NCBI RefSeq assembly: GCF_001045675.1 | Contig: NZ_LEKT01000006.1 | Coordinates: 1-64,000 of the forward strand | Source: Megasphaera cerevisiae DSM 20462 | GTDB lineage: Bacteria; Bacillota; Negativicutes; Veillonellales; Megasphaeraceae | Length of the DNA stretch: 64,000 nucleotides | Direction: 5' to 3' | Shown here: positions 53,072 through 62,173 of the stretch, in pieces | Numbering within the stretch: the stretch's first letter is position 1 | Layout: every line of letters begins with the position of its first letter | Notes under the pieces: generated by a model | The model's database searches: none | What the model was told of the DNA's origin: nothing | Seen by the model: only the letters and a program-made list of their open reading frames with translations | Made by a program: the position numbers and the translations under genes

Positions 53072-53483
53072 TCTGAACGGCCACGATAATACGGTGCTGA
53101 TACGTTCCTTCCCGCTCTGCCACGGTAATCTGCATATTATTCTGCGGCCTTCCTTTACCATCAAATTTAATATCCTTTCGTGTGCCTCCCAGCGGAACGA
53201 CCACACCGTCCGGATAGGCCCGCCGTTTGTGAACAATATACCGCTCCATAATGACGTACTCATTTTTCTGCAGAGAAAGTGTCCACGAATTCCCCTGCGC
53301 CATTCCGCTCGTCAGGGAATACTGTCGCATACGCTGCAAATCTATCGCAATTTCACGAGTCAGCACGTCTACTTCATGCCGGTTCTTGTTCCATGTCATC
53401 TGCGGCAACATAATGGCTGTCAATATCCCCAAAATACACAATGCCATCATTCCCTCTGTTAAAAAAAATCCATTAGTCTTCAT
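53049..53483 (-). CDS. minor prepilin, GspH/FimT-like
   Basis: The 144-residue prepilin starts MKTNG/FFLTEGMMALCILGILTAI, a very short leader with Glu at +5. The C-terminal half resembles the GspH domain (TLSLQKNEYVIMERYIVHK, GGTRKDIKFDGKGRPQN). The ATG at 53483 overlaps the prepilin-peptidase stop as ATGA. It probably caps or primes the pilus. Confidence 0.78.
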   Translation of the reverse strand: MKTNGFFLTEGMMALCILGILTAIMLPQMTWNKNRHEVDVLTREIAIDLQRMRQYSLTSGMAQGNSWTLSLQKNEYVIMERYIVHKRRAYPDGVVVPLGGTRKDIKFDGKGRPQNNMQITVAEREGTYQHRIIVAVQTGRIRIE

Positions 53484-53959
53484 GGCTGCCATCCCAGCCA
53501 TGCGGCACAGGTCTGTCCGAAAAACAGGGCCAGCCACCACCCCGCAAGCAGGCAGGGACCAAAAGGCAGCATGGTCTGCCTTGCTCTGAACCAAATTACT
53601 CCGGCAGTAATCAAAGCAAAGAAAACCGCAAGGAGGATCATGACATAGGCCCCCTGTCCCGGGCAGCCCAGACACAGCGCCAGGGCCAGCTTGACATCAC
53701 CAGACCCGAGACCGCGGGGATACAGGATATATATCCCTATAAACGCCAAGGCTATGGTCAGAACCGTCACGCCATCCGGGTGGACCAGGCCGGCTGCCCA
53801 AGCCGTGACATTGCTAACCGCAAACACCACTACAGCCCGATCCGGAATCCAAAACCAGCGAATATCCGTATATATAATGCCGGCAGTACACCCAGCTGCC
53901 AAAACAAGCCAGCTGCTCACCGCCCATGACCATATAATCGTATTTGTCCCATCTACCAT
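53480..53959 (-). CDS. pilD: prepilin peptidase (A24), short form
   Basis: The 159-residue aspartic protease has both catalytic motifs: IIYTDIRWFWIPD (first Asp, near residue 31) and GLGSGDVKLALAL (second Asp, near residue 88). It has about six membrane helices. It cleaves prepilin leaders at the inner membrane. It lacks the N-terminal domain with paired cysteines that methylates mature pilins in PilD/GspO, so it should be a peptidase only. It lies between the major pilin and the minor pilins. Confidence 0.88.
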   Translation of the reverse strand: MVDGTNTIIWSWAVSSWLVLAAGCTAGIIYTDIRWFWIPDRAVVVFAVSNVTAWAAGLVHPDGVTVLTIALAFIGIYILYPRGLGSGDVKLALALCLGCPGQGAYVMILLAVFFALITAGVIWFRARQTMLPFGPCLLAGWWLALFFGQTCAAWLGWQP

Positions 53960-53971
53960 TTACAGATATTC

Positions 53972-54376
53972 CTAACCAGCATTTTTTCTATTGGTTGCCG
54001 AATCATACATAACGTTTTCAAATGTTCCTGAAACAATTCCATTCTCATCAATGCCGTAAGCGGTTCCATCAGGGAGCGTCGGTTCAAACTGGAGATAGGA
54101 TTTGCCGTTTGCATCTTTCGTCACTAAAGCAGAAATATTCGCAGGATATGTGCCGTTGTCGATTTCATAAAGAGCCGCCGCATTGCTGATTGTACGCAGG
54201 TCCGCTTCAATTTTGGCTATTTTGGCAGTTTTGCTGGCTGATGTAAATTTAGGTACAGCTACTGTTGCCAAAATCAATATAATACTGACCACGATAAGCA
54301 TTTCCAGAAGGGAAAAACCGTTTCGTACCGGTTTCATTGTCTTAATCATTTTTTTTGTTTGAATAGAAAGCAACAT
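53972..54376 (-). CDS. major (pseudo)pilin, GspG/ComGC-like
   Basis: The 134-residue prepilin has a 19-residue basic leader ending RNG, then FSLLEMLIVVSIILILATVAVPKF with Glu at +5. The region after the helix (KTAKIAKIEADLRTISNAAALYEIDNG, shown here only by outline) and a short C-terminal domain with NGTYPANISALV resemble GspG. AAAGGAG lies 9 bp before the ATG. Its position right after the F-type platform gene and its size make it the likely main subunit. Confidence 0.88.
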   Translation of the reverse strand: MLLSIQTKKMIKTMKPVRNGFSLLEMLIVVSIILILATVAVPKFTSASKTAKIAKIEADLRTISNAAALYEIDNGTYPANISALVTKDANGKSYLQFEPTLPDGTAYGIDENGIVSGTFENVMYDSATNRKNAG

Positions 54377-54409
54377 GATGGAAAACTCCTTTCACGCACA
54401 TGTATTATT

Positions 54410-55612
54410 TTAAGATATAATCCCTGCTGCCATATCCAACAAGGGAAGCAGCAGACAAAGAACCAATAATCCAATCATTGCGCCAACAAACAGCAGCATG
54501 ACCGGGGCAAAAAGCTTTTGAACCGTTGCCGACCAGGACGCAATTCGCCAGCCGTAATAATCAGCAACTGACTGCAATGTTTCTTCATATTTCCCCGTCA
54601 TTTCCCCTACAGACAGCATCGTTTCAATGTATGTTGTCCCAAATCGGCCTTGTTGAACGGCTTTACTGAAGGATACTCCATTTTCCAACCGGCGTGCAGC
54701 CTGCGCAGCCTGGCTGCGAAACCAATAGCTCGGCACGGCAGCGCCAGCTTCCTGAAGTGCCTGCAAAAGAGGAATACCGCTGGCGATTTGCATACTCAGC
54801 AGCTGACTGAAGCGCTGCCAGCATACTATAATACAGGCTCGGCGCAGATACGCTACCGAAAAAATTTGCTGTTCCAAAAATTCCCGTCTGACCGGCTTTT
54901 GCAAAAAAAATCCCACTCCGACTGTCAAGCCGGCAATACCCATCAAAAAAAAGATACCATAGGAACGAGTCAAGTGAACGAACTTCAGAATATATTGTGT
55001 AGGTACTGGCAGGGGAACCGCCATTTGCACAAACATCTCTTCAAAAACCGGCAGTATAAAAAATACGGCACCCGTAAACATCCCTATTGTACATATAATA
55101 AGAAAAACAGGATAAGCTAACGCGTTTATCAGTAAACGGCGCTGCTTTCCGATGTATTCATAATAATCACCCAAAATTTCAAATATTCTTTCCAAATTAC
55201 CTGTATTTTCTCCGGCCTTTACCATATGACAGGCCATGATGGGAAACAGTCCGGACTGCGCCATGGCCTGAGATAGGATCATACCGCTTTCCATACGCTT
55301 TATGATTTCTTCCATACGCTGCCGCTGTTTTTTATGAGCTATATCCTGCATAAGCAGATGCCATGCCTGAACCAGCGTAACACCGGACTGTATCATAATA
55401 CTAAGCTGATGAAACAGATACGCTGAGGTCAAATAAGTGAAGGAACTGACCTTTGGCCTAAAGCAAAGCAAAGGCTCCTTCTTCTCAACAGACACAATAG
55501 TCCAGCCTCGCTTTTCTGCTAACGCATATACCGCAGACGCTGCCGCCGCAGATATGCGGCAGGTAACGGTGCGTCCTTTTTTATCAGAAGCAACCACATC
55601 AAAGCGGGTCAT
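54410..55612 (-). CDS. pilC: inner-membrane platform protein, PilC/GspF
   Basis: The 400-residue T2SF-family protein has two repeated GspF domains with membrane helices near residues 165-185, 210-230 and 370-395. Typical segments are FTYLTSAYLFHQLSIMIQSG near residue 58, MVKAGENTGNLERIFEILGDYYE near residue 130 (shortened in family logos to AGE-x-TG-x-L) and SVGEMTGKYEETL near residue 335. It anchors the assembly and retraction ATPases. Its ATG overlaps the pilT stop (ATGA). Confidence 0.9.
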   Translation of the reverse strand: MTRFDVVASDKKGRTVTCRISAAAASAVYALAEKRGWTIVSVEKKEPLLCFRPKVSSFTYLTSAYLFHQLSIMIQSGVTLVQAWHLLMQDIAHKKQRQRMEEIIKRMESGMILSQAMAQSGLFPIMACHMVKAGENTGNLERIFEILGDYYEYIGKQRRLLINALAYPVFLIICTIGMFTGAVFFILPVFEEMFVQMAVPLPVPTQYILKFVHLTRSYGIFFLMGIAGLTVGVGFFLQKPVRREFLEQQIFSVAYLRRACIIVCWQRFSQLLSMQIASGIPLLQALQEAGAAVPSYWFRSQAAQAARRLENGVSFSKAVQQGRFGTTYIETMLSVGEMTGKYEETLQSVADYYGWRIASWSATVQKLFAPVMLLFVGAMIGLLVLCLLLPLLDMAAGIIS

Positions 55613-56571
55613 GACCGCCTCCTGAACTGTTGTATGGCCTGTTCCATCGTGCGCATCCCCAATGCCGTGCCAGTTTGCATCACCGTAGGCAGCTGATGTT
55701 CACGGCCACTGCGAATAAGCTGCGCTACGGCCGGACTATGCAGAAGAATTTCTCTGATAATATACAATTCTTCGCCATCATACCCGCGCTGCTGTGCGAC
55801 AATCGCCTGCAGCACCAACGCCAGCCGGCAGCGCAGTTCATCCTGCTCATCTCCGGGGTATGCGCCGGCAAGACGGCTTACTGCTTGCGCCGCCGACCGC
55901 GTATGGAGTGTAGAGAGTACCAGGTGCCCGGTCTCTGCCGCCGTAATCGCAGCATTCATAGTCTCTTTATCACGCATTTCTCCGACAAACAAAATATCCG
56001 GATCCTGCCGCAGCGCCTCTTGGACGCCTTCTCCAAATCCCTGAAAATGCCGCAGCCGTTCCCGCTGTGTAATAAGCGCTTTTTCTCCTGACAGGACATA
56101 TTCGACGGGATCTTCAAGTGTAATAATATGACAAGGCTTCCTTTGGTTTACATATTGGAGTATTTGCCAAATAGTAGTTGTCTTACCGCTGCCCGTGGCT
56201 CCGCAAACTAAGACTAAGCCATCCTCCAAATCGCCTAATTGCCTAAAAAGAGCCTCGTCTCTGTCAGGCGGCAACGTATCCAGCGGGTACAGAATACGAA
56301 TGACAACATGAAGTCCGGCATACTCGCGGCATACCTGCACGCGACAGCGCACGCTTTTATTCCAGGAAAATGCCAGACTCCCTGCTGCCGTCAATTCACA
56401 GCTCCCTCCCACGGATTGCAGCCATACATCGATATCATGACGGGTAACTGCAATATTGCCATCATGAAAAAGTCCCCGCACCAGTCGAAAAAACGGTGGC
56501 CGTCCTTCCTGCAAATGGATATCTGCCGCTTTTTTTTCGATTGCCCGGGATAGTACTTCACACACATTCAT
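55609..56571 (-). CDS. pilT: pilus retraction ATPase PilT
   Basis: The 320-residue ATPase has ADIHLQEGRPPFFRL near residue 17, Walker A GATGSGKTTT near residue 130, the Asp box ITLEDPVEY, Walker B DPDILFVGEMRDKETM near residue 195 and the His box GHLVLSTLHTRSAAQ. The AIRNLIRE motif of PilT is only partly visible. It drives retraction, which suggests twitching or DNA uptake rather than pure secretion. The ATG at 56571 follows GAGGTG by 4 bp and the pilB stop by 8 bp. Confidence 0.88.
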   Translation of the reverse strand: MNVCEVLSRAIEKKAADIHLQEGRPPFFRLVRGLFHDGNIAVTRHDIDVWLQSVGGSCELTAAGSLAFSWNKSVRCRVQVCREYAGLHVVIRILYPLDTLPPDRDEALFRQLGDLEDGLVLVCGATGSGKTTTIWQILQYVNQRKPCHIITLEDPVEYVLSGEKALITQRERLRHFQGFGEGVQEALRQDPDILFVGEMRDKETMNAAITAAETGHLVLSTLHTRSAAQAVSRLAGAYPGDEQDELRCRLALVLQAIVAQQRGYDGEELYIIREILLHSPAVAQLIRSGREHQLPTVMQTGTALGMRTMEQAIQQFRRRS

Positions 56572-56579
56572 ACGGCACC

Positions 56580-57728
56580 TCACATATCATAAATTCGTTC
56601 AATCTCCGCCCGGTCCGTTTTATTTTCCTGCAACGCTCGTTTAATCACAGCCTCCATGAAAACAGCGCCGTCTGCGGCAGCGGCTTTTCGTATATTGTGT
56701 ATGCCGCCATTTTGCCGTATCGTCGCCCTAACATGCGTTTTGACAGGAATGATTTCACACAAGCAAAACCGCCCGGCATAGCCGCTGTTAAAGCAGTACG
56801 AACAACGCAGATCCGCGGCTGCTGCTTTATCTTCGTTCTGCCGCTTTCGTCCCAGGCATTGCGGGCAAAATCGCCGAGCCAGCCGCTGCGATGCAATTCC
56901 AATCAAAGCATCTGCTACCAGATACGGCTCTATCCCCATATCAATCAGCCGTACCGGCGCTTCAGCGGCGCTGGCCGCGTGAAGCGTCGTAAATACGAGA
57001 TGCCCGGTCAAGGCCGCCCGAATAGCAATACGCGCAGTTTCCGCATCCCGGATTTCACCGATAACCAGAACATCCGGATCTTGTCGCAGCAAGGCGCGCA
57101 GACCGTTTTGAAACTCCAGTCCGCTTTTAGAATTAATCTGACTTTGAGAAATCCCCTGCAGCCGGTACTCTACCGGATCTTCCAATGTCGCGATACTGAT
57201 TTCCGAGCTATGCAGTTCCTGTAACGCCGCGTAAAGAGTCGTTGACTTTCCGCTTCCTGTAGGGCCGCTTAGAATAAACAAACCGCTGTGACTGTGTATT
57301 AGCTGACGGAGAAGCCGCACCGTCTCCGGTTCCATTCCCAAACGATCCAGGTGAAGCGCTACGCTGCCGGCATCCAGCAGGCGGATAACCGTTTTTTCTC
57401 CCCGTATGGTCGGCATCGTACTGACTCGCATGTCAATCACCCGACCGTCCTTACGCCAGACCAGCCGTCCATCCTGCGGCAGCCGTTTATTTGCAATATC
57501 CAGCGCCGCCATAATTTTTATCCTGGCCGTTATCGTCTCCAGCGCTGTCTTTGGCAGTTCGCCTGCAGGAAACAGCACACCGTCCCGGCGAAAACGAATG
57601 CCAACGGTCTCCTGCAACGGTTCAATATGAATATCGCTGACTCCCAAACAGGCCGCATGCTGAAGAAGTGAATCAACAATTGTCTGTGCGGATCCTTCTA
57701 AAGAGATACGTTCCATTTCCCATGTCAT
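56580..57728 (-). CDS. pilB: pilus assembly ATPase PilB/GspE
   Basis: The 382-residue GspE-family ATPase has SDIHIEPLQETVGIRFRRDG near residue 30, Walker A LSGPTGSGKSTTLYAAL near residue 157, Asp box ATLEDPVEY, Walker B DPDVLVIGEIRDAETARIA and a C-terminal CxxC...CxxC zinc motif (CPQC near residue 305, CSYC near residue 325). The N-terminal MshEN/GspE_N domain is missing, so it is a short, ComGA-like form. The ATG at 57728 has AAAGGA 9 bp upstream. It is the first gene of the operon. Confidence 0.9.
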   Translation of the reverse strand: MTWEMERISLEGSAQTIVDSLLQHAACLGVSDIHIEPLQETVGIRFRRDGVLFPAGELPKTALETITARIKIMAALDIANKRLPQDGRLVWRKDGRVIDMRVSTMPTIRGEKTVIRLLDAGSVALHLDRLGMEPETVRLLRQLIHSHSGLFILSGPTGSGKSTTLYAALQELHSSEISIATLEDPVEYRLQGISQSQINSKSGLEFQNGLRALLRQDPDVLVIGEIRDAETARIAIRAALTGHLVFTTLHAASAAEAPVRLIDMGIEPYLVADALIGIASQRLARRFCPQCLGRKRQNEDKAAAADLRCSYCFNSGYAGRFCLCEIIPVKTHVRATIRQNGGIHNIRKAAAADGAVFMEAVIKRALQENKTDRAEIERIYDM

Positions 57729-57764
57729 ACGTGCACATCCTTTATGATAAATGATACTAGCCAT

Positions 57765-57974
57765 ACTGTCATCCTAACACAGTTTGAAACCGGCTTTCGA
57801 AAACTTAATCTAATTTTAATGTTTTTTTTTCCTATTTTAATGTTTTTTTAATCATTTTTTAATCAGTCTCTCATTTTCGGGGGGAAAGCCTGTGTATTCC
57901 AGGCAGGTAATACTGGGAAGTTTTCAAATGACATGCTATGATAATAGAAAGATAAAACGAGAGGAGCCTTTATT
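57765..57974. other. divergent promoter region of pilus operon and helicase
   Basis: 210 bp of AT-rich DNA with A/T runs. Possible -10 elements are present on both strands, but no pair matches consensus well enough to report as a promoter. Confidence 0.4.
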
Positions 57975-60602
57975 ATGGATGTATTAGAAGGTCTCAACGA
58001 GGCACAGCGTGAAGCGGTGCTTGACTTAGATCACAATATACTGCTCAGCGCACCTGCCGGGACGGGAAAGACAAGAATTTTAGCCTGCCGTACGGCTCAA
58101 ATTCTTGCAGCGAAACGCGCCGAAGGAGCGCAAATTCTCTGCCTTACGTTTACCAACAGGGCCTGCAAGGAACTGCAGCGCCGTATCTTGACAATTGTAA
58201 AAGAAAAAGGCCTTGACGTCATTGTCAAGACCATACATAGTTTTTGTTACAGCATATTGAAAGAAGAAACCAAACATACCGCCGCTATATTTAGTGACTT
58301 TCTTGTATATGATGATCCGGACTGCAAAACCATCATCAGCACCCTTACGGCATCCGCCCCAGTCCCTCTCTATGAATCCAAAAAATTGCAAAAGCTGCAG
58401 AACTTTATCGAACAAATAAAAAAATTCCGTGTCCTTAACGGCCCCTGCACTCGTAATAGGCAGGAAGACTACGCCAGTGCCGTTCATACGCTGCTTTGCG
58501 ACAGCTGCCAGGTACAGAAACTGTGCCGTAACTATGACGGTTCCTACGACACGGCCATGGAGCAATGGCTGGCAACAAACGGGCTGACGCTTCTCTGCCA
58601 GTATGATGCGGCCCTGTCCGCCAATCATGCCGTCGATTTTGCCGATCTCATCACCGGCGTATGCGAGCTTTTTCATGACCCAGAAATTTGCCGGCGCTGG
58701 CGTGAACGTTTTGCATATATATCTGTTGATGAAATGCAGGATACCAGTGAAATTGAGTACGCACTGATATCCCAGCTCTTCCCGGGACGCAACATTCTTT
58801 TATGCGGCGATTACTTCCAGACAATATATGAATGGCGCGGTTCCTATCCTGACCTGATTCTACGTCGTTTTACGGAAAGCTATAAGCCGCGCCGCATTAC
58901 CTTTACCGTTAATTATCGCTCTACACAACTGTTACTTCACGCAACGGCTGCTTGTCTTGTCAATCTTTTTGGACCGCCAGCGGCATCTGTACGGTCTGTA
59001 GCAGCTGCTTCAGACCCAGGCCTGCCTATCATCGTTCATGAAGCGGCCCAGTTCATGGATGAAGCACGTTGGATTTTTCAGGAAATCCTCAAGCTGCCAC
59101 CAACGGATTGGCCCCATATCTGTATCATGACACGCACGAATCCCCAAAACAAGCAGATTTGGAACGGTGTCCGTTCTCACAACGAAACCCTCCCGCCTGA
59201 TCGCCGCCTCCCCTTTACTATGATTGATCAATTTCAGCTTTTCAAGCGGCAGGAAAGCAAAGACGTGATTGCCTTTCTGCGTCTTCTGATCCATAAAAAT
59301 GATACGATAAGCTTAACAAGAATCTTGAAACGTTTCTCAAGTCGTATCGGATCCCGAACTATCATGGCAATTGAAAGCCCTTCATACCATCAGCTGGGAA
59401 TTCGTCTTACTGACTTTATTGATCCATCCGCACATACCTTTCATGATCCGTTCGGTCTTCTCTTACACGCGCTGGAGCAGGAACGGATTGTGGTTTTTGA
59501 TGTAGAAAGCACCGGCACGGATATTATTCATGACGAAATTATCCAAATTGCCGCTATCAGACTGAATACACAGGGCAGAACAGCAGAGAAATTCACTGCC
59601 TATGTCCGCCCCAGCCGCAATGTCGGCACCTCCTTTTACGTCCATCATATCAGCGACGAACAACTGGCCCGCGACGGCAAAGATCCCCGCATTATTTTAC
59701 CAGCCCTCCTCGATTTCATCAAAGATGGGGTTATCGTAGGTCATAATGTAACATATGACCTGTCCATTTTGCATAGCGAGCTGCGCCGTCTGCATATTCC
59801 TGCTCCTGCAGGCTTGCCCTATTACGATACGCTTGACCTATTCCGGCGATTTTATCCTAATCTTCCTAATCATACATTAAGCTTTCTAAGTACTTATTTT
59901 GCTCTTGACGACAAACCTAGCCATGACGCCTTAGACGACATTCTGGCCACGGCTGCCCTGCTTCGCTATGCAATCCGTCAGCACATACGCCCGCAAACCG
60001 GACAGCGCTGCGCCGCTATGGCAATATATTTACCGCTGTTCCGTCCCGTGAGCCAAGAAATGCAGCAGCTTTACAGGCAATCCTATGTTAAACGCCCTTA
60101 CGAAATGATCAGTGCCGTGATGAATGACTGCCGCATAAAAGAATATTATGAAAAGCACGCAGATAGAACTGACGGGGAAAATCATATTGACCGCATTGAA
60201 AATATCCGCAGGCTGTACCGCGTTGCCCAGGAAACAGACTCACCTGATAAAGACCCGCGTGATTGTCTGAATGAATTTATTCAAATGACAGCACTGTCCA
60301 ACAGCGAACTCGACAGTCTGCTTGAAAAAAAGCCCCAAATCCCGATTATTACAATTCATCAGGCCAAGGGACTCGAATTTACATATGTATTTTTAGCCGG
60401 ACTTCAGGAAGGAACATTTCCTTTGTCCCGTTCACAGTCCGGCCGCGAATTGGAAGAAGAGAAGCGGCTTTTTTACGTAGCTGTTACACGGGCCAAAAAG
60501 CGTCTGTACCTATCCTGGCACCGGCAGGATGGTAGCCATCGCCGCCAACCCAGCCGTTTTATTGCGGCCATTCCAGACTCATACAAAGAAATACAACCAT
60601 AA
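57975..60602 (+). CDS. UvrD/Rep-type helicase with internal DnaQ-like exonuclease
   Basis: The 875-residue SF1A helicase has motif I SAPAGTGKTRIL near residue 29, motif Ia TFTNRACKEL, motif II VDEMQDTSEIEY near residue 252, motif III GDYFQTIYEWRGS, motif IV FTVNYRST near residue 313 and motifs V/VI ITIHQAKGLEFTYV near residue 792 and FYVAVTRAKKRLYLSW near the C terminus. Inserted at about residues 503-672 is a complete DEDDh 3'-5' exonuclease: FDVESTGTDIIHDEIIQIAA, VGHNVTYDLSILHSEL and SHDALDDILATAALL. Unwinding and 3'-end trimming may thus be combined. GAGAGGAG lies 8 bp before the ATG. No partner gene is adjacent. Confidence 0.9.
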   Translation: MDVLEGLNEAQREAVLDLDHNILLSAPAGTGKTRILACRTAQILAAKRAEGAQILCLTFTNRACKELQRRILTIVKEKGLDVIVKTIHSFCYSILKEETKHTAAIFSDFLVYDDPDCKTIISTLTASAPVPLYESKKLQKLQNFIEQIKKFRVLNGPCTRNRQEDYASAVHTLLCDSCQVQKLCRNYDGSYDTAMEQWLATNGLTLLCQYDAALSANHAVDFADLITGVCELFHDPEICRRWRERFAYISVDEMQDTSEIEYALISQLFPGRNILLCGDYFQTIYEWRGSYPDLILRRFTESYKPRRITFTVNYRSTQLLLHATAACLVNLFGPPAASVRSVAAASDPGLPIIVHEAAQFMDEARWIFQEILKLPPTDWPHICIMTRTNPQNKQIWNGVRSHNETLPPDRRLPFTMIDQFQLFKRQESKDVIAFLRLLIHKNDTISLTRILKRFSSRIGSRTIMAIESPSYHQLGIRLTDFIDPSAHTFHDPFGLLLHALEQERIVVFDVESTGTDIIHDEIIQIAAIRLNTQGRTAEKFTAYVRPSRNVGTSFYVHHISDEQLARDGKDPRIILPALLDFIKDGVIVGHNVTYDLSILHSELRRLHIPAPAGLPYYDTLDLFRRFYPNLPNHTLSFLSTYFALDDKPSHDALDDILATAALLRYAIRQHIRPQTGQRCAAMAIYLPLFRPVSQEMQQLYRQSYVKRPYEMISAVMNDCRIKEYYEKHADRTDGENHIDRIENIRRLYRVAQETDSPDKDPRDCLNEFIQMTALSNSELDSLLEKKPQIPIITIHQAKGLEFTYVFLAGLQEGTFPLSRSQSGRELEEEKRLFYVAVTRAKKRLYLSWHRQDGSHRRQPSRFIAAIPDSYKEIQP

Positions 60603-60607
60603 GCCGC

Positions 60608-61180
60608 CTATACCGTAATCATTCCAGTCAATCCCAAAATCAGTCCCAGCACCCCGGACCCAAGAAGTATCTGAATAACACTCTTCTTTTTACGGACGGC
60701 GATAAGTGCCAATATAAGAATACCCAGACATCCGGCACTAAAATTGCTGAAATCGTGAGGCATCGTTTCCGTATTCCAAAGCGCCAGAAAAATAAAGCCT
60801 ATGCTGGCTGAACAAATGAGTGCCACAACAGCGGGGCGCAACCCATTCAGTACCCCGCGGATCGGCCCGATATCACCATATTTTAAAACTAATTTTGATA
60901 ACAGAATCCCGATAAACAGCGAAGGCGTAACAAACCCGGCAGTAGCGCAGACCGCACCGCCTAATCCGGCAATTTTTGTACCGGCAAAGGTAGCCGCATT
61001 AATTCCGATTGGTCCCGGCGTCATCTGTGAAATCGTAAAAATATCGACAAATTCACTCATGCTGAGCCAATGATAGGTGTCAACTACACTGGCCCGAATC
61101 AGCGGCATCGATGCGTACCCGCCGCCGACACAAAAAATACCGATTTTGCAAAATTCAAAAAAAAGCAGTCCGTATATCAT
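60608..61180 (-). CDS. chrA: chromate transporter family half-subunit 2
   Basis: The 190-residue ChrA-type membrane protein has the family opening FFEFCKIGIFCVGGGYASMPLI, the SQMTPGPIGINAATFAG motif near residue 50 and about six helices. Short ChrA proteins work as pairs. The family is named for chromate efflux but many members carry other anions. The ATG at 61180 has AGGAGG 6 bp upstream and follows its partner by 11 bp. It converges on the helicase gene. Confidence 0.9.
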   Translation of the reverse strand: MIYGLLFFEFCKIGIFCVGGGYASMPLIRASVVDTYHWLSMSEFVDIFTISQMTPGPIGINAATFAGTKIAGLGGAVCATAGFVTPSLFIGILLSKLVLKYGDIGPIRGVLNGLRPAVVALICSASIGFIFLALWNTETMPHDFSNFSAGCLGILILALIAVRKKKSVIQILLGSGVLGLILGLTGMITV

Positions 61181-61191
61181 GGTCATCCTCC

Positions 61192-61773
61192 TCAATTATA
61201 TTTTGCCGCCCGCAGAACCAAAAGACCGATAAGGCCATCGATAATAACCAGCAGCATCACGTTAAAATTAAAGAAAGCACTGCCAATAAACGTCGTCAAA
61301 ATAATAAGCAGAGGCAGGAGAAGTTGTTTTTTGATCTGTTTGACCAATAAATCAATACCAACATTGACAATTAACGCCGTTGCACCGCACTGCATCCCCC
61401 GGAGAATCAGCCTGATCACATGACTTTGAACAAAATAATCATAGCAATACGAAATCACCGTCAGCGTAATAAGCGGCGGCAGCACCGTCGCTACCAACGC
61501 AATCAGCGTCCCGGCAATACCTGCCATGCGGTATCCTAAAATAACGGCGCTGTTGACAGCAACAACTCCCGGCATGGACTGGGCAATTGCCACCATGTCG
61601 AGCGCATCTTTATCCGTAATCCATTGGTATTCGTCAACATATTTTGCCCTCAGCAGCGGAATAATGATAAATCCGCCCCCGATGGTAAAAGCACTGATCA
61701 TAAAGGTTGACTTAAAAAGCGTCCAGAAGAAACGGAGATTTTTATCAGGACGTTCATGGCGTTGTTCTTTCAT
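61192..61773 (-). CDS. chrA: chromate transporter family half-subunit 1
   Basis: The 193-residue ChrA-type membrane protein has LFKSTFMISAFTIGGGFIII near residue 20, VAIAQSMPGVVAVNSAVILG near residue 60 and several helices. It is homologous to its downstream neighbour, so together they form a two-gene transporter. The ATG at 61773 has GGAG 7 bp upstream; a longer start at 61809 lacks a site. The gene lies 65 bp downstream of tatA. Confidence 0.9.
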   Translation of the reverse strand: MKEQRHERPDKNLRFFWTLFKSTFMISAFTIGGGFIIIPLLRAKYVDEYQWITDKDALDMVAIAQSMPGVVAVNSAVILGYRMAGIAGTLIALVATVLPPLITLTVISYCYDYFVQSHVIRLILRGMQCGATALIVNVGIDLLVKQIKKQLLLPLLIILTTFIGSAFFNFNVMLLVIIDGLIGLLVLRAAKYN

Positions 61774-61838
61774 AAATATACTCCAGTATCCGCCGGTACG
61801 GATGCGCAATCATTGTATTGCGTGTACCCCGGCATCCT

Positions 61839-62057
61839 TTATTTATTTTCCTTTATTTCAGTTTTCTGATCCGTTGCTTCTTTAGTTTCGCTCTTTACGA
61901 CATCCGCCTTTTCAGCATTGTCTGTTTTATTGATCTCTTCTTTAAATTCACGCAGGCTTGTGCCCAGTGCCCTCCCCAATCCGGAAACTTTTTTGCCGCC
62001 AAATAAAAGCAGGACAAGCAGCAGGATAATAATAATTTCTTGCGCACCTAAATGCAT
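61839..62057 (-). CDS. tatA: twin-arginine translocase subunit TatA
   Basis: The 72-residue protein has an N-terminal membrane helix (about 5-21, EIIIILLLVLLLFGG). An amphipathic helix KKVSGLGRALGTSLREFKEE follows, then a charged Lys/Glu tail. The hinge reads FGGKK where most TatA have FGPKK. It forms the Tat pore in the inner membrane. The ATG at 62057 has GGAAGG 7 bp upstream. No tatC is in the window. Confidence 0.85.
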   Translation of the reverse strand: MHLGAQEIIIILLLVLLLFGGKKVSGLGRALGTSLREFKEEINKTDNAEKADVVKSETKEATDQKTEIKENK

Positions 62058-62173
62058 AATCATACCTTCCTTCACAAAAAAACTTTGATTAGCTCTATTG
62101 TATCATTGTCACGCAAAATAAAAAAGAGCATAAAAATAATTGGGCGTTCTATATACCAGCGACCAAACCGCGC

